Source: Nocardia brasiliensis NBRC 14402
GTDB taxonomy: Bacteria > Actinomycetota > Actinomycetes > Mycobacteriales > Mycobacteriaceae
DNA: 64,000 nt
NCBI RefSeq assembly: GCF_000308475.2
Contig: NZ_BAFT02000030.1
Span: forward strand, 28,823-92,822
Direction: 5' to 3'
The translations under genes were made by a program, and so were the position numbers. Every line of letters starts with the position of its first letter. Position 1 is the stretch's first letter. The notes below the pieces were generated by a model. The model did no database searches and was not told where the DNA came from. It worked only from the letters and a program-made list of their open reading frames with translations. This document shows positions 42,774 through 51,632 of the stretch, piece after piece.

Positions 42774-44123
42774 TCATCGGAAGTAGATGTAGTCCTGGAC
42801 CCAGTGGAACCCACGGCTGCGGAGGGTGAAGCTGTTCAGGTCGACGCGTTCGAGGGTGATCACGACCGGGAGACCGCGGAGGGTACCGCGCAGAAGCAGT
42901 TGGTTCGGGACGGGTTGTTCGTGCGACAGCATCGCCAAAGGCGTTGTTGTGCCGGTGGTTTCAACTGTGCTGAGTTCAACGATCCCGTTGGGCAAGAAGT
43001 TCGCACCGATGGGGACGAGGTCGCCGTCCATTTCCTGGTAGGTCGCCTGCTCTGGATCATCGAAAATCAGCCGTTGCCAGCGGGTTTCGTCGGTGGTCAG
43101 GGGCGGGAGCGTTCGGCCGTCGAGGGCGAACTCGCGTACGTCCCAGATGCCGTACAGCTCGGATTTGGGGCTGGCGGGACCGTACTGTTCCTGCCAGACC
43201 CGCCAGCGGTCGGTGCCGCTGATCAGCGCAATCCAGATACCGAGACACACGGTGAGCCATAGTGCGACGCGGTTCTTCCGGTCGTCGGCGAACAGCGCGG
43301 GTTGCGTCAGCGGCTCGCACGCACGTTGGCGCACGAAGACATCGACCAGCCGACGCAGATACGGCGCGAGCAGGATCAGGCAAATCATCAACAGGTGCGA
43401 GGCGAGCAGCTTCTCCGGTATGTCGAAGGCCATGTTCATCAGCAGAATCTGCGCGCAGCTCGCCAGACTCAACGCGGTACCGAGCACCGTGGTCCGAGAC
43501 ACGAAGACCAGTGCCCCGGCCACGACTTCCACTGCGCCGAGCGTCATCTCGTACGGATAAGAGCTGCCGACCTGCAACCACAGCACCGACGCCGGGCTCA
43601 TATCGCCGTACGGTTGCAACAGCTGAGCCAACCCGGGGCCGGGCATCTGTGTGGGGATCAGTTTGGCGAACCCGAACCCCAGCATCGTCGCACCCAAGGA
43701 CATCCGGAGGAACAGCGTGAACCACGCCATCAGCCGGGGGTGCGAGGCACGAGAGTCGAAGACCGTCCACACCGCGGCGGCGACCACGGCGATGACAAGG
43801 ACGCAGAACATCAGCACCCAGGCGGCCGTCTGATCGCCGGCGCCGGAGTCCTGGTGCAGCGCGGTATCGACCCCGAAAACCATCCGGCCCACCCAACCGG
43901 TGATCGGATCCGTATGGGACGGGATCCACCACCCGCTGTATCTGCGGAACCACGGCCCGAAGAGTCCGATCACCGTGAAGGGAACGAAATTCAGGAGCAG
44001 GTTGTACAGACCGAAATAGACGACGCAGAACCGGAACGCGATCTGTGTGGCCGGATGCCAATCATTCTGCGTGGCAACGGGTTCGGCGGCGTGCGTAGCC
44101 TCGGTGAGCCGCTGACCCGTCAC
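42774..44123 (-). CDS. DoxX-like polytopic membrane protein
   Basis: 449 residues, GTG start at 44123. Eight or so hydrophobic segments fill residues about 30-320. The middle has DoxX-like features, with LGATMLGFGFAKLIPTQMPG and SSYPYEMTLGAVEVVAGALV. The C-terminal ~120 residues are soluble and beta-rich (SELYGIWDVREFALDGRTLP, ending FHWVQDYIYFR). Actinobacterial homologs are uncharacterised; DoxX relatives act in thiosulfate or redox processes. A 58-codon ORF overlaps its start. Confidence 0.82.
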   Translation of the reverse strand: MTGQRLTEATHAAEPVATQNDWHPATQIAFRFCVVYFGLYNLLLNFVPFTVIGLFGPWFRRYSGWWIPSHTDPITGWVGRMVFGVDTALHQDSGAGDQTAAWVLMFCVLVIAVVAAAVWTVFDSRASHPRLMAWFTLFLRMSLGATMLGFGFAKLIPTQMPGPGLAQLLQPYGDMSPASVLWLQVGSSYPYEMTLGAVEVVAGALVFVSRTTVLGTALSLASCAQILLMNMAFDIPEKLLASHLLMICLILLAPYLRRLVDVFVRQRACEPLTQPALFADDRKNRVALWLTVCLGIWIALISGTDRWRVWQEQYGPASPKSELYGIWDVREFALDGRTLPPLTTDETRWQRLIFDDPEQATYQEMDGDLVPIGANFLPNGIVELSTVETTGTTTPLAMLSHEQPVPNQLLLRGTLRGLPVVITLERVDLNSFTLRSRGFHWVQDYIYFR

Positions 44124-44296
44124 CGCCGCACCCCGCAGAGGTAGGTGATCCGAACCGGGCGCTCACGATCTCCGACTGCACAGCGCCGCTCGAAGGGTTC
44201 GATCTGGCGCGCTTCGCATTCGAGGGATCGCGCCCCGACCCCCACGCGAACGGCCGACCCGACCCGGTCGAGCCCGGCCGGCTGACTCTGATTCAT
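44120..44296 (-). CDS. Possible small ORF coupled to the DoxX-like gene (58 residues)
   Basis: ATG 44296 opens a frame MNQSQPAGLDRVGSAVRVGV continuing with two more Cys-containing segments (SLECEAR, FERRCAVGD) and ending ITYLCGVRR. Its TGA overlaps the GTG of the DoxX-like gene (GTGA), which favours translational coupling, but codon use is unremarkable and no family is recognised. Confidence 0.35.
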   Translation of the reverse strand: MNQSQPAGLDRVGSAVRVGVGARSLECEARQIEPFERRCAVGDRERPVRITYLCGVRR

Positions 44297-44472
44297 GCCT
44301 CCAGTGAAGGCAGTGCGGTGTTGCGGGCGCATATGCGAATTTCGATACGCCCGCGATATGTCCCGTTCGGCAGGATCCCGAAGTACCTGTGCCGTCGTCC
44401 AGACTGAGGCGGGTTCGCCCCAACGCAAGCCGAGCCCGAACCCGGCCGAGTTCCGGACGACCGGTACGTCCC

Positions 44473-44826
44473 CTAGAGCTGCGCCTCCAGCGCTTCCGCT
44501 TGCGCACGCAGGTCCGCCGCTTGTTCAGTGCGTTTGTGCGTCTCGTACTGAGCTGCGACAGTGCGACGTTCGGCGATTTCCGCGCGGACGATCTGCTCTA
44601 CGTCGGATTCGGTGAGCTCGCGACGCGCCACCTCGGCGACGCCGAGTCCGACCGGGGAGCTTTCCACCGAACCGGCGCGGTGCTCGCCGACATCGACGGC
44701 CTCCGCGTTGTCGATGGCGCCGAGGGTGGACCGCAGCGCGGAGACCGCTGAGCGATCGCGGGCCTTCATCGCCACCGACAGCGCGTCGCGGAGCCGCGTC
44801 CGCAGCGGGGGGCGTTCGGTTGACAT
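44473..44826 (-). CDS. GatB/YqeY domain protein
   Basis: About 117 residues from ATG 44826. It fits the YqeY family: LRTRLRDALSVAMKARDRSA, SALRSTLGAIDNAEAVD and RELTESDVEQIVRAEIAERR. YqeY resembles the tRNA-binding tail of GatB and may assist aminoacyl-tRNA amidation or binding; its role is unsettled. It follows the alkylsulfatase by 54 bases but is probably independent in function. Confidence 0.88.
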   Translation of the reverse strand: MSTERPPLRTRLRDALSVAMKARDRSAVSALRSTLGAIDNAEAVDVGEHRAGSVESSPVGLGVAEVARRELTESDVEQIVRAEIAERRTVAAQYETHKRTEQAADLRAQAEALEAQL

Positions 44827-44880
44827 GATCACCACCGTAAGGAGAGGGGTTGTCGGCGTCGAACGGTTTTCGCAGGCGGT

Positions 44881-46797
44881 CTACCCGATCGTCCCGCGCG
44901 GCGTGACGATCGTGAAGTCCGGGTCGGGTGCGTCGAACACGCCGACCAGCTCGGCCAGCTTGGTGACATCGCCTTCGATCTGGATATCGCCCGCGGCGGC
45001 TGCGACCCCGAAGTCTTCGCCGAGCAACAGGACCCGGACCAGCGTCGCCTTCGTCAAGGTGAACGTCGCGTCGGGCGCCGGGAGGCCGATGCCGTCGGGC
45101 ACTTCGTAATGGGTCAGGCGTCCGTTGCGCAGTTCGAGCCGGTGCGTGCGCTTCTCGTCGCTGAGCTCCCAGTCCGTCAGCGCCCGCTGATTCCACGCCT
45201 TCGGGCCGTCGACGCGCAGCGCCATCGCGTCGAATATCTGCTCCACGGTCATGGCGGCGAGCATCGTCGGCGAGCTGGGTTTGGTCGGGGTGCCGAACGA
45301 GCCGTAGCGCAGCTCGTAGGCCCCGCTGAGATAGAAGTTGCGCCAAGTGGCGTTCTCCGCCCCGTAGCCGAGTTGTTCGAAGGTGCTGGCCTGCAACGCT
45401 TTGGCGGCATCATTCGCCGGATCCGCGAAGATGACGTAGTTGACCACCTCGGCGACCCACCGAAAGTCCCCGGCGTCATAGGACTTCCGCGCTTTACGCA
45501 GCACTTCCTCGGCCCCGCCCATGAATTCCACATGCCGCTTCGCGGATTCGACCGGTGGGTGTTCCCAGAGATGAGCGGGGTTGCCGTCGAACCATCCCAT
45601 GTATCGCTGATAGATGGCTTTGACGTTGTGGCTGACCGATCCGTAATACCCGCGGGTGTGCCAGGCGCCGTCGACCGCCGGTGGCAGCGTGAGCATTTCG
45701 GCGATCTCCGCGCCGACGTAACCCTGGTTCAGCAGCCGCAAGGTCTGGTCGTTCAGGTACCCGTATAGGTCTCGTTGCAGCGCAAGGTATTCCACCAGCC
45801 GGTCGGTTCCCCAGGTGGGCCAGTGATGGGAGGCGAACACCACATCCGACTCCCGGGCGAACAGGTTGATCGCCTCGGTCAGATAGTTGGCCCAGACGTA
45901 GGGGTCGCGGACCAGCGCGCCGCGCAGGGTGAGCAGATTGTGCAGTGTGTGCGTAGCGTTTTCGGCCATGCACAACGCGCGCCGATCCGGGAAGTAGAAG
46001 TTCATCTCGGCGGGCGCCTCGGTGCCGGGCGTGACCTGGAAGACGATACGGATGCCGTCGATGGTCTCCGTTTGACCCGTCGCGGTGATATCGGTGGTCG
46101 GCGGAATCAGGGTGACCGTACCGACCGAGGTGGTCTGCCCGAGCCCGGCGCCGACCGCGCCGAGCGGTCCGCGCGGCAGCACCGCCCCGTACATGTATCC
46201 GGCCCGGCGTGCCATCGCCGTACCCGCGTAAATGTTCTCGGCCACCGCGTGTTCCATGAAACCGGCCGGCGCGAGCACCGGACAGCGGCCCGCCGCAACC
46301 TCGTCGAGGGTGGTCACTCCGAGCGCACCACCGAAATGATCGACGTGTGAGTGGGTGTAGATCAGCCCGGTCACCGGCCGATCCCCGCGCTGCGCGCGAT
46401 ACAGCGCGAGCCCGGCCGCGGCGGTTTCCGCCGAGATCAGCGGGTCGATCACGAGCACCCCGGTCTCGCCTTCGACCAAAGTCATATTGGACAGGTCGAG
46501 CCCGCGAATCTGATAGATCCCCTCGGTCACCTCGAACAGCCCCTGTTTCGTCACCAGCCCGGATTGCCGCCACAGGCTCGGGTTGACCGAGGCGGGACAG
46601 GGTTCGCGCAGGAACTCGTAGGAGTCGTTGTCCCACAGCACGGTTCCGTCGGCGGCGGTCACCACGCCGGGTTCCAGTGCGGCGATGAACCCCCGGTCCG
46701 CGTCGGCGAAGTCGGTGGTGTCGGCGAACGGCATCGAGGCGGCCGCACGCTGCTGCTCCGCGACGATGAAATCGCTCGGCTCGGTCGCTGTGCTCAT
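44881..46797 (-). CDS. Alkyl/aryl-sulfatase of the metallo-beta-lactamase fold (SdsA1/Pdc-like)
   Basis: 638 residues from ATG 46797 with SD AGGAGG. The binuclear zinc motif THSHVDHFGG lies at residues 148-157 (H149, H151, D153, H154). A helical dimerisation domain follows, and the last ~120 residues form an SCP2-like lipid-binding domain (DAMALRVDGPKAWNQ). Such enzymes release sulfate from alkyl sulfates such as SDS. No secretion signal is visible. Confidence 0.92.
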   Translation of the reverse strand: MSTATEPSDFIVAEQQRAAASMPFADTTDFADADRGFIAALEPGVVTAADGTVLWDNDSYEFLREPCPASVNPSLWRQSGLVTKQGLFEVTEGIYQIRGLDLSNMTLVEGETGVLVIDPLISAETAAAGLALYRAQRGDRPVTGLIYTHSHVDHFGGALGVTTLDEVAAGRCPVLAPAGFMEHAVAENIYAGTAMARRAGYMYGAVLPRGPLGAVGAGLGQTTSVGTVTLIPPTTDITATGQTETIDGIRIVFQVTPGTEAPAEMNFYFPDRRALCMAENATHTLHNLLTLRGALVRDPYVWANYLTEAINLFARESDVVFASHHWPTWGTDRLVEYLALQRDLYGYLNDQTLRLLNQGYVGAEIAEMLTLPPAVDGAWHTRGYYGSVSHNVKAIYQRYMGWFDGNPAHLWEHPPVESAKRHVEFMGGAEEVLRKARKSYDAGDFRWVAEVVNYVIFADPANDAAKALQASTFEQLGYGAENATWRNFYLSGAYELRYGSFGTPTKPSSPTMLAAMTVEQIFDAMALRVDGPKAWNQRALTDWELSDEKRTHRLELRNGRLTHYEVPDGIGLPAPDATFTLTKATLVRVLLLGEDFGVAAAAGDIQIEGDVTKLAELVGVFDAPDPDFTIVTPRGTIG

Positions 46798-46846
46798 GTC
46801 ATCCTCCTGGAAGTCGAGTGCCGAAAGATGCTGTGCCGTGGATGTG

Positions 46847-47155
46847 CTAGGGCCATGGATCGGTCAGCGTGATGACCGCGGCCAGCACGGCCACCGCGAC
46901 GACGACCGTGGTCGCCACGGCGACAACGGTTCTGCCGTGGCCGTAGTGGCCCGAACGCAAGCTGCGGTTGCGGGCGAAACCGGCGCAGGCCAACGCCGCC
47001 ATGGTGAGCGCGGCACCGATCGGTGCGAGCATCGCGGGGCGCCACCCGCTGGTCACCGCGTGATTCAAGAACAGCGCGCCGGTGAGCATCGCGGCGATCG
47101 CCGTGCGCCGCCAAGCCAGCGCGGTGCGTTCGGCGGCGAGTCCGGCGCGGTTCAT
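46847..47155 (-). CDS. DUF202 membrane protein (second of a tandem pair)
   Basis: 102 residues from ATG 47155, overlapping the preceding gene by four bases. The family start AAERTALAWRRTAIAAMLTG is followed by three hydrophobic segments. DUF202 (YidH-like) proteins are short polytopic membrane proteins of unknown role, often encoded in pairs, as here. Confidence 0.85.
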   Translation of the reverse strand: MNRAGLAAERTALAWRRTAIAAMLTGALFLNHAVTSGWRPAMLAPIGAALTMAALACAGFARNRSLRSGHYGHGRTVVAVATTVVVAVAVLAAVITLTDPWP

Positions 47156-47517
47156 CGGAGCAACACCGCGACCGTCGCGAGGATCGAGACCACGGCGATC
47201 CCGGCCGAAAGGATCGGCACCAGCACGGTTTCGGGCAGTGGCTGCCCCCGCCGCATCGCCACGCCGACTCGTCGCCAATGCGCGTACGCACCGATCGCGA
47301 CGACCACGGCGAGCACCAGACAGCTCAGCGCGAGCGCCCGCCGCACGCCGCCCATCCGGAAGGGTTGCACCAGTGTGTGTACCGCGACGCCGCCGGCGAG
47401 CAAGCCGAGCGCGGTGCGCATCCAGGCCAGGAAGGTGCGTTCGTTGGCGAGGGTGAACCGGTAGTCGAGGTCCGCTTCCCCGTCCTCGGATTCGGCGTCC
47501 GGGCTCGGCAGCGTCAT
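47152..47517 (-). CDS. DUF202 membrane protein, YidH-like (first of a tandem pair)
   Basis: 121 residues from ATG 47517. An acidic N terminus (DAESEDGEADLDYR) precedes the DUF202 motif LANERTFLAWMRTALGLLAG and three membrane helices. Coupling to the second DUF202 gene suggests a hetero-oligomer. Confidence 0.87.
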   Translation of the reverse strand: MTLPSPDAESEDGEADLDYRFTLANERTFLAWMRTALGLLAGGVAVHTLVQPFRMGGVRRALALSCLVLAVVVAIGAYAHWRRVGVAMRRGQPLPETVLVPILSAGIAVVSILATVAVLLR

Positions 47518-47675
47518 GTCGCGCCGAACAGCACCGTCATCGACGCACGGCACTGATCATCGGAATCCACTGGGCACCTTCCCACACAGGCAAACGCTCG
47601 GCTAAGTCACCCTAACCGGGCACGCGTGGGGAATCCATGCACCGCGCGACGCCGTGACCATGCGGTTATCCCGAC

Positions 47676-48401
47676 TCAGACGGGGACGGCGTCCTCGAAC
47701 GTCATGGCCAGCCCGGCGATGGTCGAGGTCATGATCGCGCGATGCGGCAAGCGCAGTGAGCGCAGTTCGGCGGCGATGGGATGATCGCCGAGGGTCAGGG
47801 TGGCGCCGCCGGGTCGTCCGCGCACGCCGGACGGTTCCATTCGCCAAGGTGTGCATCGGGTTACGCCGTCGATATGCGAGTAGGCCTCGAAGGAAGTGCC
47901 CGCACTCGTGCGGCGCGGCGTGGCGACACCCTGTCGAACGGTCAGATCGACGATGAGATCGCCGTCCTGATGGAGTGTGCCGTGCCGGAGCGGGCCGCCG
48001 TGGTGCACGTCGAAGTCGGCCAGTTGCTTGGGGAATCCCCAGATGCCGCGCCCGGCGGCCAGCGTGAAATCGCCGTCGACCGGCAGTTGATGGATGAACA
48101 CCCCGGCCTGGTTCGTCGCGAGCGCGCGGAGATCGCCGCGACCACGATCGGCCCGGTGGTGGCGGACCATGAACGAAACGCCGAACTCGTTGTAGGGACC
48201 GAGATCACCGTCCACGTATTCGACGAAGACGAGCGAGCACATCGCTCGCCCGGCGGGCAGCCGCAGCACCCGCAGACCGGAGTAGTCGATCAGTCGTTGC
48301 GCGGCGTCGGCGGGCACCAGATAGCTCGCCATGAACGCGTGTGCCAGCCGGATCCGCACGGGCATACGAACTTCCTGGCCGAGGACCGTGTGGGTGCTCA
48401 C
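47676..48401 (-). CDS. Acetoacetate decarboxylase-family protein
   Basis: About 241 residues from GTG 48401, which has GGGAAGG upstream. The ADC-family block GRGIWGFPKQLADFDVHH and the preceding YNEFGVSFMVRHH fit, but I cannot identify the Schiff-base lysine with certainty, so it may act on a different keto-acid. A perfect palindrome matching the KstR consensus lies about 55 bases upstream, hinting at a role in steroid catabolism. Confidence 0.78.
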   Translation of the reverse strand: MSTHTVLGQEVRMPVRIRLAHAFMASYLVPADAAQRLIDYSGLRVLRLPAGRAMCSLVFVEYVDGDLGPYNEFGVSFMVRHHRADRGRGDLRALATNQAGVFIHQLPVDGDFTLAAGRGIWGFPKQLADFDVHHGGPLRHGTLHQDGDLIVDLTVRQGVATPRRTSAGTSFEAYSHIDGVTRCTPWRMEPSGVRGRPGGATLTLGDHPIAAELRSLRLPHRAIMTSTIAGLAMTFEDAVPV

Positions 48402-48455
48402 TCGAACGCCTTCCCGTGCACCGCGCGACGTGCGACAGTACCGCTGATCTGGATC

Positions 48456-48469
48456 TAGAACGCGTTCTA
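48456..48469. promoter_or_regulatory. KstR-type box
   Basis: TAGAACGCGTTCTA is a perfect 14-bp palindrome (16 bp with flanking C/G) that matches the KstR consensus TnnAACnnGTTnnA from mycobacteria and Rhodococcus. It lies 55 bases upstream of the ADC-like gene and 150 bases upstream of the divergent lipase-like gene. Confidence 0.7.
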
Positions 48470-48618
48470 GTTTATCAACCCGCCTGCGACCGAAAGGGCG
48501 TAATCCGAAAAGGAACACGTGTCAGCACTCCCTGCGACGCCGCGATTGCGGCAATAGTGGAGCAAACAAGATCCGCGGTGCACCCGACCACCGCCGAGGC
48601 CGAAGGGTTGCCCGAACC

Positions 48619-49353
48619 ATGACAGTGCGCTCGCTGCCTGCCTTCCTTGCCATCGCCACCGCGCTGCTCACCGGCACGAGCGCGACAGCACACGCGGCCG
48701 CCGAGCCGAACCGCGTCGTCTTGATCGTGCCCGGCCAGTACATCGGCGCACTGCCCTACGGACCGATGGCCGACGCGCTGCGCACCGACGGAACCGAGGT
48801 GCGGGTGCTGGATCTGAACGGCTTCGATCTCACCGCCGACGCCGCGACCATCGACCGCGTCGTCACCGAAACCCGTGCCCGGCGCCCGAATGCCGAGATC
48901 GATCTGGTGACCCACAGCATCGGCGCGATCAGCTCCCGCCATTATCTGAAGTCCCGCGGCGGCGCCCGGAACATCGGCACCTACGTCTCGATCGGCGCGC
49001 CGCAATACGGTTCACCGGGTGCGTGCGGCCAACCCGCCGCGCCGGAAGCCTGCCCGAGGACCGAGTTCATGACCGCGCTCAACACAGGTGACGACACCCC
49101 GGGACCGACCAGGTACTACTCGATTCGCAGCGCCCGCGAGTGGGCCGACGGCCGGCTCGACGGCGGCCAATGCCGGATGACACCGTTCCCCTCGCTCGGC
49201 AACGGCGGCCTCGACCACACTCTCGAACCGGCCAACCCGGCTGTCTGGCAACAGGTTCGACAGGCCCTCGCGGGCGAGTGCGCCGGTGAATACGCCGACG
49301 AGCCGGACGGCGCGATCACTCCGGAAGCCACCCTTTACCCGGGCGGCGTGTAG
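48619..49353 (+). CDS. Secreted lipase/esterase-like alpha/beta hydrolase
   Basis: 244 residues from ATG 48619. Signal peptide with cleavage near AHA|AAEP at about residue 27. The alpha/beta-hydrolase start VVLIVPGQYIG is followed by the nucleophile elbow LVTHSIGAISSRHYL (THSIG). The acid is probably in the segment SIRSAREWADG and the catalytic His in GLDHTLEP. Four cysteines suggest disulfides. It resembles lipase class 2-like proteins. Its 3' end overlaps the convergent TetR gene by 19 bases. Confidence 0.85.
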   Translation: MTVRSLPAFLAIATALLTGTSATAHAAAEPNRVVLIVPGQYIGALPYGPMADALRTDGTEVRVLDLNGFDLTADAATIDRVVTETRARRPNAEIDLVTHSIGAISSRHYLKSRGGARNIGTYVSIGAPQYGSPGACGQPAAPEACPRTEFMTALNTGDDTPGPTRYYSIRSAREWADGRLDGGQCRMTPFPSLGNGGLDHTLEPANPAVWQQVRQALAGECAGEYADEPDGAITPEATLYPGGV

Positions 49354-50069
49354 CTCTGCTGGAATTCCACGTCGTGGCCCAGCCGCGCCTCGAGGCCGTC
49401 CAGCACGCAGAGCAGGCCGAAGTCGAAGGCCATAGCCCGGGCGAACTCGGGATCGGTGGGTGTCGTGGTCCGGAAGTCCGCTTGTAGTTCGGGGTAGTCC
49501 CGGGCCGCGTGGTCCATCATCTCCACCACGGATTCGCGGTCGAATTCGAGTTGGCCGTAGGAGTTTCGCCAGGCGATCTCCGGTAGCACCACGCCGAGTA
49601 CGTAGGACATCACCGTACCGCTGGCGAGATAGATGTCCGTACCGCGGAACCCGGCACCGACGTAGGCGCGGCGCAGGCGATCGGTGACGCGCAGCGCGTT
49701 CGGCCCCATGCTCGGTAACCGGCCGATCAGCATCGCGCCCCACGGATGCGCCCGTAGCACCGTGCGGAAGTTGTAGGCGAAGGCCGACAACAGCTCTCGC
49801 CACGGCACGTCGTCGGGCTCCGGCGTATCCGCCATTCCCCAGAACTCGTCGAGGGCCAGTTCCAGCAGTTCGTTCTTGTTGGCGACGTACCAGTAGAGAC
49901 TGGTCGCGCCCGCGCCGAGTTTGGCGCCGAGCTTGCGCATGCTCAACGCCTCGAGCCCCTCGGCGTCGAGGATCTCTACCGCGGCGGCGACGATCTGCTC
50001 GCGATGTAAGCCCGACGCCTTGGGCCGGCGCGGTTCGCGGAGCCATACCGAATCGAACTGCTTGGTCAC
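49335..50069 (-). CDS. TetR-family regulator with TetR-class C-terminal domain
   Basis: About 244 residues from GTG 50069. Helix-turn-helix: LHREQIVAAAVEILDAEGLE then SMRKLGAKLGAGATSLYWYV, the pattern of the TetR/TetR_C_1 branch. It is divergent from a drug-efflux MFS gene with a dyad in between, so it very likely represses that pump and itself until a ligand binds. Confidence 0.9.
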   Translation of the reverse strand: MTKQFDSVWLREPRRPKASGLHREQIVAAAVEILDAEGLEALSMRKLGAKLGAGATSLYWYVANKNELLELALDEFWGMADTPEPDDVPWRELLSAFAYNFRTVLRAHPWGAMLIGRLPSMGPNALRVTDRLRRAYVGAGFRGTDIYLASGTVMSYVLGVVLPEIAWRNSYGQLEFDRESVVEMMDHAARDYPELQADFRTTTPTDPEFARAMAFDFGLLCVLDGLEARLGHDVEFQQSYTPPG

Positions 50070-50087
50070 AGGCCCAATCCTATATTG

Positions 50088-50126
50088 ACTCGCACACTGT
50101 TCCAGTTCATCGTACGCTGTGCGAGT
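50088..50126. promoter_or_regulatory. Candidate TetR operator
   Basis: ACTCGCACA (50088-50096) and TGTGCGAGT (50118-50126) are perfect 9-bp inverted repeats 21 bases apart. A further related CGAACGTTGTACGAG follows at about 50134. The region spans the TetR-MFS intergenic space and overlaps the presumed MFS start, as expected for steric repression. Confidence 0.6.
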
Positions 50127-51585
50127 GGAATCGAACGTTGTACGAGATCCTCGCCGTTGGTGGATTCTGGGGGTCCTCTGTCTGTCCTTGCTGGTGCTGA
50201 TGCTCGACGGCACTGTGCTCAATCTCGCTATCCCGTCCCTGATCCGGGAACTGAACGCCACGCCCTCGGACATCCAGTGGATCCTGGACGCCTACGTCCT
50301 GGTCTTCGCGGGACTGCTGCTGACCGCGGGCAGCCTGTCCGACCGGTTCGGCCGGCGCCGGATGCTGATCCTCGGCTTGGCCGTGTTCGGTGTGGCGTCG
50401 CTGGCCGCCGTGCTCGCGACCGAACCGTGGCAGGTGGTCGGCGCCCGCGTGGCGATGGGTGTCGGCGGTTCGCTGCTGATGCCGTCCACGCTGTCCATCC
50501 TGATGACCACGTTCGCCGAGGACGAACGACGCAAGGCGATGGCGGCCTGGTCGACGGTGTCGATGGTCGGCATCGTGGCCGGACCCACCCTGGGCGGCTT
50601 TCTGCTGCAGCACTATTGGTGGGGCTCGGTGTTCCTGCTCAACATCCCGGTCGCGATCCTCGCGATCGTCGCCGCGGTGGTGCTGATGCCCGAAACCACC
50701 GGTGAGCAGCGACCGGTCGACCTCGTCGGCGTGCTGCTGTCCATCGTCGCGCTCGTCTCGACGGTCTACGTGATCATCGAGCGCGAGTGGAACATCGGGA
50801 TGATCGCGCTCGCCGCGCTCGCCGCGGTCGGATTCGTGGTGTGGGAGAGCCGATCCGAACATCCGATGCTGCCGCTGGCGGTGTTCCGCAACCGCGACTT
50901 CACCGGCACCTGCCTGACCCTGCTGCTGATGGTGTTCGGGATGGGCGCGGTCATGCTGATGCTCACCCAGTACCTGCAGTTCGTGCTCGGGTACGGACCG
51001 ATGAAAGCCGGTCTGGCCCTGCTGCCCTACGCGGTGGCGGCCGCCGTGTGCAACGGACTCGGCGCCACCCTGGGCAAGACGCTCAGCAACAAGACGCTGA
51101 TCGTCTCCGGCCTGCTGGTGATGAGCGGCGCCTTCGCGATCCTTGCGGTCGGCGAGGGTTACCTGTGGGTGCTGGTCAGCATGTTGGTCATGGGCATCGG
51201 CGGCGGCCTCGCCGGACCCGCCGCGTACGCGGCGATCATGAGCGCCATCCCGCTCGAACACGCGGGCGTCGGCTCGGCGATGAACGACACGCTGCAGCAG
51301 GTCGGCATGGCGATCAGCATCGCGATGCTGGGTAGCGTGCTGGCGGGCGTGTTCACCGAGCACATGCCCGCGGACGCACCCGAGGCAGCTCGCGAATCCA
51401 TCGGCGCCGCTTTCCAACTCGGCTTCGCCGAACCCGCGAAGGAAGCGTTCACCGCGGCGATGTCCACGGGTTCCTGGATCAGCGCGGGCTTCAGCCTCGC
51501 GGCCGCGCTGCTCGGCCTGACGCTGCTGCGCACGCCGCGGAAACCGGCCGAACAGCCGCAAACGGATCCGGTCGACGTCGGATAG
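50119..51585 (+). CDS. MFS transporter, DHA2 (EmrB/QacA) family
   Basis: About 488 residues; GTG 50119 or GTG 50125 may be the start. Fourteen membrane segments are expected. The DHA2 helix-1 motif LVLMLDGTVLNLAIPSL and the loop LSDRFGRRRMLILG (motif A) are intact, with MVGIVAGPTLGGFLLQHYWW as motif C. It exports hydrophobic drugs using the proton gradient. The adjacent TetR gene is the likely regulator. Confidence 0.93.
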   Translation: MRVESNVVRDPRRWWILGVLCLSLLVLMLDGTVLNLAIPSLIRELNATPSDIQWILDAYVLVFAGLLLTAGSLSDRFGRRRMLILGLAVFGVASLAAVLATEPWQVVGARVAMGVGGSLLMPSTLSILMTTFAEDERRKAMAAWSTVSMVGIVAGPTLGGFLLQHYWWGSVFLLNIPVAILAIVAAVVLMPETTGEQRPVDLVGVLLSIVALVSTVYVIIEREWNIGMIALAALAAVGFVVWESRSEHPMLPLAVFRNRDFTGTCLTLLLMVFGMGAVMLMLTQYLQFVLGYGPMKAGLALLPYAVAAAVCNGLGATLGKTLSNKTLIVSGLLVMSGAFAILAVGEGYLWVLVSMLVMGIGGGLAGPAAYAAIMSAIPLEHAGVGSAMNDTLQQVGMAISIAMLGSVLAGVFTEHMPADAPEAARESIGAAFQLGFAEPAKEAFTAAMSTGSWISAGFSLAAALLGLTLLRTPRKPAEQPQTDPVDVG

Positions 51586-51592
51586 TCACCCC

Positions 51593-51623
51593 GCCCGGAC
51601 CCACCTCGAAGGTGGGTCCGGGC
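51593..51623. terminator. Bidirectional hairpin between convergent genes
   Basis: GCCCGGACCCACC (51593-51605) pairs perfectly with GGTGGGTCCGGGC (51611-51623) across a five-base TCGAA loop. It sits in the 47 bases between the MFS and M23 genes. No U-tract follows, but the 13-bp GC stem should stop or trim both transcripts. Confidence 0.75.
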
Positions 51624-51632
51624 GCGAGTCGT

